A stretch of 64,000 bases of DNA from an uncultured Rickettsiella sp. (GCA_947058615.1 CAMSHF010000004.1:81687-145686); one strand, 5' to 3'; positions 27,145 to 36,138 are shown, counted from the first letter of the stretch. Translations and numbers: made by a program. Notes: generated from the sequence alone by a model not told the origin.

Positions 27145-28164
27145 TTAAAATTGCTCTAAAAAACGGTAATCATTTTCAAACATCAAACGCAAATCAGGAA
27201 TTCGATAGCGTAATAACGCTAAACGATCAATCCCCATACCAAACGCATAACCTTGATATTTATCCGGCGCTAAACCGGCTTTTTCGAGTACGTTAGGATG
27301 GACCATGCCACAACCTAAGATTTCTAACCATCCGGTTTGACTGCACACACGACAACCCGTACCGTGACATAGGACGCATTGAATATCTACTTCAGCCGAA
27401 GGCTCCGTAAAGGGAAAGTAAGCGGCGCGAAAGCGAATCAAGAGATCCTTTTTTTCAAAGAATTGCTGTAAAAATTGGCTTAATAAGCCCTTGAGCTCAG
27501 AAAAATTAGCGAACTCATCGATTAATAACCCCTCGACCTGATGAAACATTGGTGTGTGTGTAATATCAGAATCACAGCGATAGACGCGACCCGGCGCGAT
27601 CATTTTAATTGGCGGTTGAGTATTCTGCATGGCGCGTATTTGTACGGTTGAAGTATGCGTACGTAATAGCAAACCGTCAGAAAAGTAAAAGGTATCATGT
27701 AATGCACGTGCCGGATGATTGTTAGGAATATTTAAGGCCTCAAAGTTATGGTAATCATCCTCTATTTCAGGACCTTGTTCTATGGTAAAACCTACTTCCC
27801 TAAAAAAGCTTTCAATACGTTGACGCGTACGCGTCACAGGATGAGCGCTGCCAAGCGTCTGACCACGACCAACTAAGGTGATATCTACCTTTTCTCGTTT
27901 TAATTGTGCATCGATTTCCTGATTGATTAATAATTCACTCTGCGCCTTCAGTAAGGCTTCGATCTGTTGCTTCGCTTGATTAACCGCGTGTCCTAACTTA
28001 GGTTTTTCTGCGGCGGGTAATTGGCCTAATTTCTTAAGATATTCATTTAATGCACTTTTTTTACCTAAAAGTGTACTTCTTAATTGTTCCAAATCATAAG
28101 CTCGCTTTGTTTCAGCAATCGACTGTGCGGCCTTTTGAATAATCTGTTGCAAATCATCTGTCAT
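27145..28164 (-). CDS. pheS: Phenylalanyl-tRNA synthetase alpha subunit
   Basis: Catalytic subunit of phenylalanyl-tRNA synthetase. The 339-residue protein has an N-terminal coiled coil (residues 1-90) and a class II core with motif 1 HPVTRTRQRIESFF, motif 2 (GRVYRCDSDITHTPMFHQVEG, of which the R and H-T-P-F are key) and motif 3 GYAFGMGIDRLALLRY. In E. coli rplT and the pheM leader precede it; neither is visible here, so the usual attenuation control may be missing. Confidence 0.97.
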   Translation of the reverse strand: MTDDLQQIIQKAAQSIAETKRAYDLEQLRSTLLGKKSALNEYLKKLGQLPAAEKPKLGHAVNQAKQQIEALLKAQSELLINQEIDAQLKREKVDITLVGRGQTLGSAHPVTRTRQRIESFFREVGFTIEQGPEIEDDYHNFEALNIPNNHPARALHDTFYFSDGLLLRTHTSTVQIRAMQNTQPPIKMIAPGRVYRCDSDITHTPMFHQVEGLLIDEFANFSELKGLLSQFLQQFFEKKDLLIRFRAAYFPFTEPSAEVDIQCVLCHGTGCRVCSQTGWLEILGCGMVHPNVLEKAGLAPDKYQGYAFGMGIDRLALLRYRIPDLRLMFENDYRFLEQF

Positions 28165-28223
28165 GATGCATTAACCTTTATATTATCTGCTCTTCAATGG
28201 ATATGTACTGCGCATAAGCATTG

Positions 28224-28412
28224 TTAACTTAATCGATCATATTCTTCTAATGATATCTTTCTGGCTTCTGACTCTAACATGATAGGAATCTCATCTCGTA
28301 TAGGATAAGCTAAACGATCAAAACGGCAGATGAGTTCTTGGGCCGATTTTTCATACACCAAACTGGCTTTGCACAAAGGGCACACCAATATACTAAGCAA
28401 ATATTTATCCAT
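28224..28412 (-). CDS. Trm112-like zinc-ribbon protein (YcaR family)
   Basis: 62-residue protein with the family pattern [12 protein letters not shown], a third cysteine in [21 protein letters not shown] and an acidic end. YcaR/Trm112 proteins act as small activating partners of methyltransferases and are often near lpxK/kdsB; here it overlaps the 3' end of tsaB by 8 nt, so translation is probably coupled. The partner cannot be told from this site. Confidence 0.9.
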   Translation of the reverse strand: MDKYLLSILVCPLCKASLVYEKSAQELICRFDRLAYPIRDEIPIMLESEARKISLEEYDRLS

Positions 28413-29103
28413 CAGAACCTCGTTGTAAAGCGATTGTTTCTCTTAAATAAGTGGGTAAAGCCTCGCTGGAGCTAACGGTTTCACCGCGTCGATAAGCGGC
28501 ACTCGCAATCACCGCGGCATCATAGGCCCTAGGATAACGTTGCGGAACCCATCGCTGCAACCGATGCTTGAATTGTTTATCGAAGATGAGGTGGTATTGA
28601 TCCCAAGCACTCCCGACACCGACAAAATGGGTTAAATCCGTCGCGAGACAATGTTGTGCCTGTAGCAATTGCTCAGAACCTAATTGTTGCATCTCCCCTG
28701 TTTCATTTTTTAAAGCATACGCGCCGACAAATACTTCGTTTAAATGCGCATCAATACCCGCCAATACCTGTTGTGCTTGAAATTCTCGATAAGCCCCTTG
28801 CGCTAAGCAGTGTAAACTCGAAACCAATATCACTGGCAAATTTGTGGCATAAGCACTGGCTTGAATAATACTTGCGGCAATGCGAATACCAGTGAAACTC
28901 CCGGGACCGCGCGTAAAAGCCAAGGCATCTAAATCAGAAAGCTTAAGTCCTGCTTCATCCAACAACGATTGCATCATCGGTAAAATCAGCTGCGTATGCA
29001 TGCGTGGTGCGTATTGATAACGCTCCTGAATCTGCCCGTGATGCATTAGCGCGGAAGAACATGCTTCAGTGCTTGTATCAATGACCAGTAATTTTAAAGA
29101 CAT
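28405..29103 (-). CDS. tsaB: tRNA threonylcarbamoyladenosine biosynthesis protein TsaB
   Basis: Partner of TsaD in making the t6A modification at position 37 of ANN-reading tRNAs. The 232-residue protein is a degenerate ASKHA-fold member with [15 protein letters not shown] at the start, [18 protein letters not shown] and [16 protein letters not shown] near residue 63. It lacks the metal-binding HxxxH of TsaD, as all TsaB proteins do (residues here are not those of TsaD). Length is normal. Confidence 0.93.
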   Translation of the reverse strand: MSLKLLVIDTSTEACSSALMHHGQIQERYQYAPRMHTQLILPMMQSLLDEAGLKLSDLDALAFTRGPGSFTGIRIAASIIQASAYATNLPVILVSSLHCLAQGAYREFQAQQVLAGIDAHLNEVFVGAYALKNETGEMQQLGSEQLLQAQHCLATDLTHFVGVGSAWDQYHLIFDKQFKHRLQRWVPQRYPRAYDAAVIASAAYRRGETVSSSEALPTYLRETIALQRGSDG

Positions 29104-29179
29104 AAATTTTTATTTTATGATTGAAGAAATCTGTGCGCCGTATCTCTCAAAACACCGTCTTATTTTTATTTTTTCCGCG

Positions 29180-29869
29180 TTATCTTGAAAAGCTAGCGCT
29201 AAACCCACTCGCCATCGCACCTTCTTGTTGGCTTTGTAACAAGGCGTCTAACCGCTTATGATCCCAGTCGCCATAAAATTCAATATACGTGGGCAATACT
29301 TGCACGCCCGGAACGCAGCCGCCGATAAGGAATTGAGTTATTCCCTGTTCTTTAAGAGCATGCAATTCGGAGAACAGTAAACAAGTGGACGCTGAATTCA
29401 AGCGATAATCCGGTTCATAGTAAAGATGTGTCCTTACATTACGATCAAGTAACGAACCCTCCGCGACGACACAAAGCTTCATCCCCCCTCTTTCTTTATA
29501 CAATTTAAGCAATTCACCCAAATACCCTTCCGGATAGGCTGAAAATAAAATAACATTATGACAATTTATAGGAATAACCTTCTTATTATCTTCGGGGAAA
29601 ATCGCTTCCTGACAGTCCAGCAAACATCCCTCATTTTCCTTATCATAACAGGAAACAGGCAAACCTACCTTTTCTTTTAACTGAAGCTCATGATAACCAT
29701 AACCGCTTCCCACGCTAATTACTTGAGGTTTATTAGGAACCGAATCGAAGTACTGGCTTAACATCCTATAAATTCGATCCGATTTTTCTTTGTCTACCTG
29801 GCCACACGTACCTGAGATACGGTCAGAAGCTTTAGTTGAGTCGTCCTTAAAAAAACGCGTACTAAGCAT
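29180..29869 (-). CDS. Orphan protein with methyltransferase-like motif
   Basis: 229 residues, no recognised family. PQVISVGSGYGYHELQLKE (residues 48-66) resembles motif I of class I SAM-dependent methyltransferases, with an acidic residue at the next strand end (VSCYDKENE, Asp76) and a later strand HNVILFSAYP where motif IV would be. It has many cysteines (about nine). No signal peptide. The ATG at 29869 has AGAAGGGA 11-18 nt upstream. It sits between tsaB and fdxA as an accessory insertion. Could instead be an unrelated Rossmann-like protein. Confidence 0.6.
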   Translation of the reverse strand: MLSTRFFKDDSTKASDRISGTCGQVDKEKSDRIYRMLSQYFDSVPNKPQVISVGSGYGYHELQLKEKVGLPVSCYDKENEGCLLDCQEAIFPEDNKKVIPINCHNVILFSAYPEGYLGELLKLYKERGGMKLCVVAEGSLLDRNVRTHLYYEPDYRLNSASTCLLFSELHALKEQGITQFLIGGCVPGVQVLPTYIEFYGDWDHKRLDALLQSQQEGAMASGFSASFSR

Positions 29870-29954
29870 ACGTTTTTAGTCCCTTCTAAAAATTACTAGA
29901 ACCGCTTACGGTTATCCTGCATCTCGTTAATAAATTTTACTCATTAAAAGTATC

Positions 29955-30278
29955 TTATTTCTCGAGATAAACTAATTTATCTTCTTTATTTTTCCATTCA
30001 TCGGCATCGGCCGGTGGATCTTTACGATGCGTGATGTTTGGCCATGTTTGTGCAAGTTCTTTATTCAAGGCTAAAAATTTTTTATATTTTTCAGGCAAAT
30101 CATCTTCAACATAAATGGCATTGACAGGACATTCGGGTTCACACAAACCACAATCGATACATTCATCCGGATGAATAACCAGCATGTTCGGCCCTTCGTA
30201 AAAACAGTCAACAGGGCATACTTCAACACAATCGGTATACTTACAGCGAATACATTTTTCAGTGACTAGAAATGTCAT
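29955..30278 (-). CDS. fdxA: Seven-iron ferredoxin FdxA
   Basis: Low-potential electron carrier with a 3Fe-4S and a 4Fe-4S cluster. The 107-residue protein has [18 protein letters not shown], in which the CxxxxxxC spacing typical of the 3Fe-4S site is seen, then [16 protein letters not shown] for the 4Fe-4S site, and a C-terminal extension with [17 protein letters not shown], the hallmark of the Azotobacter-type FdxA. Redox partner unknown. Confidence 0.95.
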   Translation of the reverse strand: MTFLVTEKCIRCKYTDCVEVCPVDCFYEGPNMLVIHPDECIDCGLCEPECPVNAIYVEDDLPEKYKKFLALNKELAQTWPNITHRKDPPADADEWKNKEDKLVYLEK

Positions 30279-30344
30279 GACTTTTTTAAACTAAAAAAAC
30301 AATGAGGCCACTTACACTCATAATTATTAATTAAACTTTTAATC

Positions 30345-30431
30345 TGGTGCCCGGGGCCGGACTCGAACCGGCACGGTGTTACCACCGAGGGATTTTAAGT
30401 CCCTTGCGTCTACCAATTTCGCCACCCGGGC
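30345..30431 (-). tRNA. leuZ: tRNA-Leu (anticodon TAA)
   Basis: Acceptor GCCCGGG/CCCGGGC, anticodon stem AGGGA/TCCCT with loop CTTAAAA giving TAA, a long variable arm typical of Leu (CGGTGGTAACACCG) and encoded CCA. Third of the Gly-Cys-Leu cluster after pgsA, the order of E. coli glyW-cysT-leuZ. Confidence 0.95.
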
Positions 30432-30458
30432 CATTTAGTTTTTACTTCTCTTAACTTC

Positions 30459-30532
30459 TGGAGGCTAGGGCCGGAATTGAACCGACGTACACGGCTTTGC
30501 AGGCCGCTGCATAACCACTCTGCCACCCAGCC
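30459..30532 (-). tRNA. cysT: tRNA-Cys (anticodon GCA)
   Basis: Acceptor GGCTGGG/CCTAGCC with one G-U pair, discriminator U73 as required for Cys identity, anticodon loop CTGCAAA giving GCA, and encoded CCA. It lies 27 nt upstream of tRNA-Leu. Confidence 0.95.
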
Positions 30533-30719
30533 AATTTCTTTATCTAATGGCTTTGTCTTTTTGTTAATTTCTTCGTTGGATACTCATCTCCGGTGCCTGT
30601 ACTTTTTAGTACATCCCGCTCCCCAATCATCATCCACCTTGAGCTTAACAAAAATACTTCAGCCTCTAATGATTTATTACACCTAACCAATAAAAAACCT
30701 AGCTTCTCAACAAAAATTT

Positions 30720-30795
30720 TGGAGCGGGAAACGAGGCTCGAACTCGCGACATCAACCTTGGCAAGGTTGCGCTCTACCAACTGAGCTACTCCCGC
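30720..30795 (-). tRNA. glyW: tRNA-Gly (anticodon GCC)
   Basis: Acceptor GCGGGAG/TTCCCGC, D-arm AGCTCAGTTGGTAGAGC, anticodon stem CAACC/GGTTG with loop TTGCCAA giving GCC, encoded CCA. First of the three-tRNA cluster, 36 nt after pgsA; a 187-nt spacer separates it from tRNA-Cys. Confidence 0.96.
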
Positions 30796-30831
30796 AAATG
30801 CGGTGATATTGTAACGGCATGAAAAATACTG

Positions 30832-31380
30832 TCAAGAAGATAAATCATGCCAAGCTGCTTTTAAATATAAACACATACTCCATAATGTTAAAAACATAGC
30901 AAGATAAAGTAATACATAACCCGACATTGCAAAACCCCTCCACGCACCGGGTTTATAAAGCAGTAATAAAATAATGGCTAACATTTGTAGTGTCGTTTTT
31001 ATTTTACCTAGCATTGTCACCGCCATACGCTTATGCTGGCCGATTTCTGCCATCCATTCACGAAGTGCAGATACCATAATCTCTCGGCAAATAATCACAA
31101 TGGCAGGAACGGCTAAATAAGGTAAAGCGCGATCGCCGACTAATAATATCAATGCCGTTACGACAATTAATTTATCCGCAACCGGATCAAGAAAGCTCCC
31201 TAATTTCGAAACTTGGCCTAAGCTTCGTGCTAAATAACCATCTAACCAATCCGTCATCGCAGCAAAAATAAAAATGATCGCGGCCATTACATGGCTGCCA
31301 CGAAACGGGAGATAAAACAATAAAATAAAAACTGGAATTAACACAATGCGCAGAAAGGTCAATATGTTAGGGATACCCAT
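30832..31380 (-). CDS. pgsA: CDP-diacylglycerol-glycerol-3-phosphate phosphatidyltransferase
   Basis: Inner-membrane enzyme that makes phosphatidylglycerol phosphate. The 182-residue protein has four or five membrane helices and the CDP-alcohol phosphotransferase signature DWLDGYLARSLGQVSKLGSFLDPVADK (key residues D, DG, AR, G and D...D, near 42-68). The length matches E. coli. It lies between uvrC and the Gly-Cys-Leu tRNA genes, the E. coli arrangement. Confidence 0.96.
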   Translation of the reverse strand: MGIPNILTFLRIVLIPVFILLFYLPFRGSHVMAAIIFIFAAMTDWLDGYLARSLGQVSKLGSFLDPVADKLIVVTALILLVGDRALPYLAVPAIVIICREIMVSALREWMAEIGQHKRMAVTMLGKIKTTLQMLAIILLLLYKPGAWRGFAMSGYVLLYLAMFLTLWSMCLYLKAAWHDLSS

Positions 31381-31456
31381 AAGGTATATACCGTTAGCAA
31401 ATCCAAAATGAGTCGCTCATTTTACGTGAGTTATCTAAATAGTGTAACCGGTTAGT

Positions 31457-33289
31457 TTAACCTTTTAAAGCGAAATAAATTTGCTCGGCTAAACGTTGAC
31501 TGATACCAGGAACTTTAGCTAAATCAGCTGCACTCGCATTTTTCAAGCCTTGCAAACCACCAAACTGACGTAATAATTCACGTCGACGTTGGGCGCCAAT
31601 ACCTGGAATATCCTCTAATATCGATGTTCGTCTTTTTTTTGCACGTTGCCCACGATGACCGGTAATTGCAAAACGATGGGCTTCGTCGCGGATCGTTAAA
31701 ATAGCCTGTAGCGCCAACGAATCGGCCGATAAATGAACCGCTTGTGCGCATGTGGAAAGGTGCAAGGTTTCAAATCCCGATCGTCGCCCCGGCCCTTTGG
31801 CTACACCGATGACAAGAATCCCATTAATCTGCAATTCTTCTAAAACCTGCTCCGCTTGCTTTAACTGTCCCTTGCCGCCATCGATCAACACGAGATCGGG
31901 TAAATTTTTTTCGTTATTTTTTAACTGCTTATAACGTCGCAGGAGCGCCTGGCGCATTGCGGCATAATCATCGCCCGGTGTAATTCCCTCAATATTAAAA
32001 CGTCGGTAATCCATTTTACGTGGGCCTTGCTCATCAAATACCACACACGAAGCGACGGTCGCTTCGCCCTGCGTATGACTGATATCAAAACACTCTAAAC
32101 GCCGCGGCAAACTATCCAGCGATAACGCCATTTTCAAACATTCGAGTTGTTTGGAAAAAATGAGTTTATTAGAAAGATGAGTAGTTAAAGCGTGTCCTGC
32201 ATTTTCATTCGCTAAGCTTAACCAATCTTTTTTTTCAGCACTCGGTTTAGTCATTAGCTTGACTGGGCGTCCGGAACGTTCAGTTAAACTCGCCATTAAC
32301 CAATCTTGTTCGGGTATTTTTAATGGCAAAATGATTTGCTCGGGAAGTCGATCCGAAACTTCCGTTTGAAAATAAAATTGACTGATAAAAGCCGATAATA
32401 CTTCAGCCGCGGTTTGATTGAGTGGAACCTCAGGGAAATAGGCTTTACCGCCAAGCAATCTTCCATGGCGGACATTCAATACATATACGGCATAATGACT
32501 GCTTTTTTCCGCTAAACCGATAATATCCAGATTCCCCTGCCCTGTCATAATCACTTGTTTTTGTTGTATTTCTCGCAATGCTACAATCTCGTCACGTAGA
32601 CGCGCGGCCGTTTCATAGTCTAAATCCTGTGCGGCCTTCTCCATTTGCTGCGCTATATCATCAATGACCGTTTGATTTTTTCCTTCTAAGAATAAAATCG
32701 TATGCTTGACATCACGCTGGTAATTTTCAGGTGTAATAAGACCGACACAAGGCCCCGTACACCGTTTTATCTGATATTGCAAACAGGGCCGAGTACGGTT
32801 GCGAAAAAAACTATCTTTACATGATCGAATTCGAAATAATTTTTGCAATAGATTCAAGGTTTCTCTCACCGCCATGATGCTCGGAAACGGTCCAAAATAG
32901 CGATAGCCTTTTATTCGAGCACCTCGATAAAAGGCCAAGCGCGGATAACTTTGATGTTGGCTTAAAATAAGATAGGGATAACTTTTGTCATCACGTAATA
33001 AAATATTATAGCGCGGCTTCAACTGTTTAATAAGATTGCTTTCAAGCAATAAGGCTTGATTTTCTGTTTCAGTACGGGTTATTTCAATAGCGCTGACTTG
33101 ACGCATCATCAAAGCCGTTCGCTGACTTTGTTGACCGCAAAAGTAACTGCGCACACGTTTTCTTAAATGCCGTGCTTTACCGACATACAAAACCTGTTGT
33201 TCCGCATTCAAAAATAAATAGACACCGGCACTTTCACTGATAACCGCCAGTTGTTGTTTTAGATTGCCCGAACCCACGTTCACCGTCAC
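31457..33289 (-). CDS. uvrC: UvrABC excinuclease subunit C
   Basis: Makes both incisions in nucleotide excision repair. 610 residues: an N-terminal GIY-YIG nuclease domain (AGVYLFLNAEQQVLYVGKA, residues 21-39), cysteine-rich RPCLQYQIKRCTGPCVG, the UVR motif near 200-235, the RNase H-like C-terminal nuclease (CFDISHTQGEATVAS and LVLIDGGKGQLKQA) and a helix-hairpin-helix end (LEDIPGIGAQRRRELL). It starts with GTG. The response-regulator gene that overlaps uvrC in E. coli (uvrY) is here 2.9 kb upstream. Confidence 0.97.
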   Translation of the reverse strand: MTVNVGSGNLKQQLAVISESAGVYLFLNAEQQVLYVGKARHLRKRVRSYFCGQQSQRTALMMRQVSAIEITRTETENQALLLESNLIKQLKPRYNILLRDDKSYPYLILSQHQSYPRLAFYRGARIKGYRYFGPFPSIMAVRETLNLLQKLFRIRSCKDSFFRNRTRPCLQYQIKRCTGPCVGLITPENYQRDVKHTILFLEGKNQTVIDDIAQQMEKAAQDLDYETAARLRDEIVALREIQQKQVIMTGQGNLDIIGLAEKSSHYAVYVLNVRHGRLLGGKAYFPEVPLNQTAAEVLSAFISQFYFQTEVSDRLPEQIILPLKIPEQDWLMASLTERSGRPVKLMTKPSAEKKDWLSLANENAGHALTTHLSNKLIFSKQLECLKMALSLDSLPRRLECFDISHTQGEATVASCVVFDEQGPRKMDYRRFNIEGITPGDDYAAMRQALLRRYKQLKNNEKNLPDLVLIDGGKGQLKQAEQVLEELQINGILVIGVAKGPGRRSGFETLHLSTCAQAVHLSADSLALQAILTIRDEAHRFAITGHRGQRAKKRRTSILEDIPGIGAQRRRELLRQFGGLQGLKNASAADLAKVPGISQRLAEQIYFALKG

Positions 33290-33367
33290 ACAATCACCTA
33301 AAAATAACCAATTAACTATTTATCCCGACATTGAGCATAAGGTCAATCATTTCCATTACGAAATGAA

Positions 33368-33402
33368 GCACATCAAGGTGTCTGTTCTGCAACTTGATGT
33401 GC
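33368..33402 (-). terminator. Hairpin after the small secreted-protein gene
   Basis: GCACATCAAG (33368-33377) pairs with CTTGATGTGC (33393-33402) over 10 bp with a 15-nt loop, 21 nt past the stop at 33423. The following T content on the minus strand is low, so it may be a weak terminator or a stabilising 3' stem. Confidence 0.45.
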
Positions 33403-33422
33403 CGTAAGATACAGCAAAATTT

Positions 33423-33722
33423 TTATTTATTAAGGTTATCGAAGATTTGTTTAACCGTTTTTAAAGCGGGTAAATTAGGAAATTGAGTAGCCAACGCATC
33501 GACCAAGGTCCCCACCCCTTTAAAACCGGTTTTCGTCGTCATTTGTTGCTGAGACAAGACTTTAGCCGCATTATTTTGTTGGTTTTGTTGCATCTTGAGC
33601 TGTTCCTTTATCATTTGCACTTCTTGACGTAACTGAGCACAGCAATCCGATTCTTGTGCCCAAACAGAACTAAAAGAAAAAATGAATAAAAGCGCAATTA
33701 GCGCTGATTTTAATAAAGACAT
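33423..33722 (-). CDS. Small secreted coiled-coil protein, unknown function
   Basis: 99 residues with a clear signal peptide (MSLLKSALIALLFIFSFSSV, cleavage after WAQ), a Gln-rich coiled-coil stretch (QLRQEVQMIKEQLKMQQNQQ, about residues 30-50) and a short helical end LPALKTVKQIFDNLNK. Two adjacent cysteines follow the cleavage site (DCC). AAGGAGG lies seven bases before the ATG at 33722. No family recognised; the shape resembles small periplasmic assembly or lipoprotein-like factors. It lies in the accessory block that separates uvrC from gacA. Confidence 0.7.
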   Translation of the reverse strand: MSLLKSALIALLFIFSFSSVWAQESDCCAQLRQEVQMIKEQLKMQQNQQNNAAKVLSQQQMTTKTGFKGVGTLVDALATQFPNLPALKTVKQIFDNLNK

Positions 33723-34127
33723 CAAAAAACCTCCTTATAAAATAAAAATAAACAGTGTGTTGGCTTTAGCTTGCCTAGACACACTTATACCGGTAATAGC
33801 CTTAATTTCAATATCAAGCAAACGAAGCATAGTCCAAAGCCTAGACTTATGCTAAATGGACGTTTTTTGAGCGTAATATTGCTAATTTCTTGCACGAGCA
33901 ACTATTTATCAGACTCAAAACTTCAAAAGTTAATTTTTTCCTTTTTTTTCTCAAATAATTAGTTATAAAAAATAAAAAAACTTTATAAACCACGCTAATA
34001 AATCTCTTATTCGAAAACGCAATATTGAATAAAATTTTTTTCAAAAATTAATTAATTTATTTTAATTTTTTTGTTATACTAAAATAAATAAAATTTTGGT
34101 TTAATTTAAAAAATAGAAGGGAACTCT
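33723..34127. other. AT-rich intergenic region
   Basis: About 400 nt between divergent genes, very AT-rich. Short frames on both strands (for example 33771-33962) have no ribosome binding site and look random. The useful content is promoters: on the plus strand TATACTAAAATAAAT at 34075-34089 ahead of the first HAD-like gene. Confidence 0.5.
34075..34089 (+). promoter_or_regulatory. Probable -10 region of the first HAD-like gene
   Basis: TATACTAAAATAAAT, identical over 15 nt to the element at 51473 and similar to the one at 13049. No good -35 box is visible. Confidence 0.45.
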
Positions 34128-35096
34128 ATGCCTAATCTCTTAGAATCTAACGTTTTAATCGTGCCTTTATCCTTATTTATAAAAAATAATGAAAAAAATA
34201 CACTAGAAAAATTTAAAACAATATTTCGTTCAATGACCGATCATCTATTCAGCAATCCTGAAGAAAGCGTAAATCACGCTTATTTCAAAAAACAACTCCA
34301 GCAATTCAATGAAAAATCGTTAAAAAAAATACTGAATTCATCGCTCGTAACTGATTTTAATCTAGGAAAGAAAAACAAAGACCAATTTATCTTAGAATTA
34401 TCAAGCGCATTAAAATTACATCCTAGCGATTCCAGGAAGGTTATGCTTGAAGAAGCCTGGAATAGCTTGATTGAATTTGATCATGAATTAGATTCAGTTT
34501 TCGATTCCCTCATTAAACTGACCTATCAAGGAAAATCGATTTATTTTATTGAAGAGACCAATGAGTTGCATGCCCAAAAAAGTTTAGAGATTTTTTCGTT
34601 ATTCCCATTCCATAATCTGTCTTTTTTAGAAAATTTACCTAATCCAACCGCTTCACCTTTGTTAATCAGTTATTTGGATTCAACGCACGATACATTAACC
34701 TCGCCTAAAGGCAGCGTCTATTTTTGCCTATCCTATGCTTACCAAACTTTCCTAACACCCTCGTCGAATTTTTTGAGTCAATTTTTTCGATTTAAATCTA
34801 CCCCCGATTTACTGACCCATTTAATACAACATCTAAATGCTATTGGTAAAAGAAAAGACACTATTTTATTCGTTAGTGCTAATTTAAAAGAGCAATCCCT
34901 CGCCGAAAAATTAGCACTTGAAACAATTAGCAAAGAAGCGTTCTATACCGAATTATCCAGTAGCGCTGCCAATAAAACTACAGTGCGCTTCGACGACCCT
35001 AACCGTGACAAAACACAGCCTATAGCAAGCAAATCTTCTCTTCAGAAGGCTACAAGTATAGAATGCGGCCTTAGCGTAAACCCAAAAGCACATTAA
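34128..35096 (+). CDS. Divergent HAD-fold protein lacking catalytic acids, copy A
   Basis: 322 residues, no close family known to me, but the order of segments follows HAD phosphatases of the YihX type: strand VLIVPLSLF (9-17) where motif I should be DxD, a helical cap with FNLGKKNKDQFILELSSAL (77-95) and AWNSLI (110-115), then YFIEETNELH (139-148) matching the YihX SNTNxLH motif II, and ILFVSANLKEQSLAEKLAL (246-264) where motif IV should carry DD. The motif I Asp is replaced by Pro/Ser and the motif IV acids by Ser/Ala, so hydrolase activity is unlikely. Paralogue of the next gene. AGAAGGGA precedes the ATG. Candidate effector by context only. Confidence 0.65.
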   Translation: MPNLLESNVLIVPLSLFIKNNEKNTLEKFKTIFRSMTDHLFSNPEESVNHAYFKKQLQQFNEKSLKKILNSSLVTDFNLGKKNKDQFILELSSALKLHPSDSRKVMLEEAWNSLIEFDHELDSVFDSLIKLTYQGKSIYFIEETNELHAQKSLEIFSLFPFHNLSFLENLPNPTASPLLISYLDSTHDTLTSPKGSVYFCLSYAYQTFLTPSSNFLSQFFRFKSTPDLLTHLIQHLNAIGKRKDTILFVSANLKEQSLAEKLALETISKEAFYTELSSSAANKTTVRFDDPNRDKTQPIASKSSLQKATSIECGLSVNPKAH

Positions 35097-35149
35097 CTGG
35101 ATCCCTAAATAGCTACTAAGTGCTTTTTTAATAAAAATTAGGTGCCTTT

Positions 35150-36097
35150 ATGAAAGATCAAAACAGTAAAAATGTTTATATTTTAAATTTATCAACGATC
35201 CATGCTTTACTACCCATCTCTAAGGTACTGGATAATTTTGCTCAATTATACTACGACTATGGAAGTCAATGGTTGTATTTTGAATTTCTTAGAAAATTTT
35301 ATAGTAAAGTTTGGGTTATCTTTAAATATCTCGCTATGTCGGGTTCAATTAATGATTACAAGCTAGGAAAAATCAATAGCGAGCCGTTTATCCAACAACT
35401 GCAAACTATTTTTAGTTTTCTTCCTAATGACCAAAGCAAAGAATTATTAACGAAGGCTTGGGATTCACTGATTGTCTGGAATGAAGAATCAATAAAAAAG
35501 TTAGCCTATTTAACAGAAAGACTGAAAAAAGAAGGCACGAAATGCTACTTAATTACCAACTCAAACCAATTGCATATCAAAAAAATTAAATTCGATATAC
35601 AAAACGCCACACAAGGAGAAAGAGAATGGCAATGGGAAAAGGAAAAAGTAGAAAATAATACTTTCCAAGTTTCTGGCAATGTGGCACTCATGACTTCCTA
35701 TGAAAATGAGATATTTAAATCAGATGGCTTAATTAAAAATTTAGTCCAACAACTGTTAGAGAAAGAAGCTTACCGAGATAAAAAAATTACTTTAATAAGT
35801 CAATATCCAGCCGATTTAGATTGTGCCGCCAGGTTAAATATCAATAAAGAGCAACCTAAAGACTTTTTCTTCTCTCATCTAGAAAATGATCTAAACATAG
35901 AAGCTTCGTCTTCTTCGATGGGATCAGAAACAGATAATCTCTTGATGAGTAGAACATCGAAGAGTAGTGGCTTCTTCAGCGGTAGCGATAAGCCACCTCA
36001 TGCCGATCCCACTTCTTCTAGTTCTTGCCAAACTAACGACGAGACGAGGAGAAAGCAAAGTTTGGAGTCGAGGAGGAGCAGCAGCAGCGCACGATAG
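35150..36097 (+). CDS. Divergent HAD-fold protein lacking catalytic acids, copy B
   Basis: 315 residues, paralogous to the gene 53 nt upstream and probably co-transcribed. Matching segments: VYILNLSTI (9-17) at motif I with Asn for Asp, YKLGKINSEPFIQQL (70-84), AWDSLI (103-108), CYLITNSNQLH (132-142) as motif II, and ITLISQYPADLDCAARLNI (213-231) at motif IV with no DD pair. The fold appears kept and the active site lost. The last 65 residues form a Ser/Arg-rich, disordered tail (SSSSMGSE to RRSSSSAR), unlike copy A; such polar tails can serve as type IV secretion signals, which is only a guess here. Confidence 0.65.
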   Translation: MKDQNSKNVYILNLSTIHALLPISKVLDNFAQLYYDYGSQWLYFEFLRKFYSKVWVIFKYLAMSGSINDYKLGKINSEPFIQQLQTIFSFLPNDQSKELLTKAWDSLIVWNEESIKKLAYLTERLKKEGTKCYLITNSNQLHIKKIKFDIQNATQGEREWQWEKEKVENNTFQVSGNVALMTSYENEIFKSDGLIKNLVQQLLEKEAYRDKKITLISQYPADLDCAARLNINKEQPKDFFFSHLENDLNIEASSSSMGSETDNLLMSRTSKSSGFFSGSDKPPHADPTSSSSCQTNDETRRKQSLESRRSSSSAR

Positions 36098-36138
36098 GCG
36101 TGCATTGACGGGCCAAGTAGGAAACGCATCACATCACA

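Noticed and set aside
30544..30784. Open frames across tRNA-Gly and tRNA-Cys on both strands
   Set aside because: They consist mostly of tRNA sequence and its spacer, with no ribosome binding sites.
33771..33962. 63-codon plus-strand frame upstream of the HAD-like genes
   Set aside because: No ribosome binding site and AT-driven composition; the Ser-Cys near LISC is too late to be a lipobox of a real signal peptide.
34040..34075. PmrA-type TTAAT direct repeats upstream of the first HAD-like gene
   Set aside because: Two TTAAT units occur, but 10 nt apart rather than 11, and such words are expected often in this AT content.
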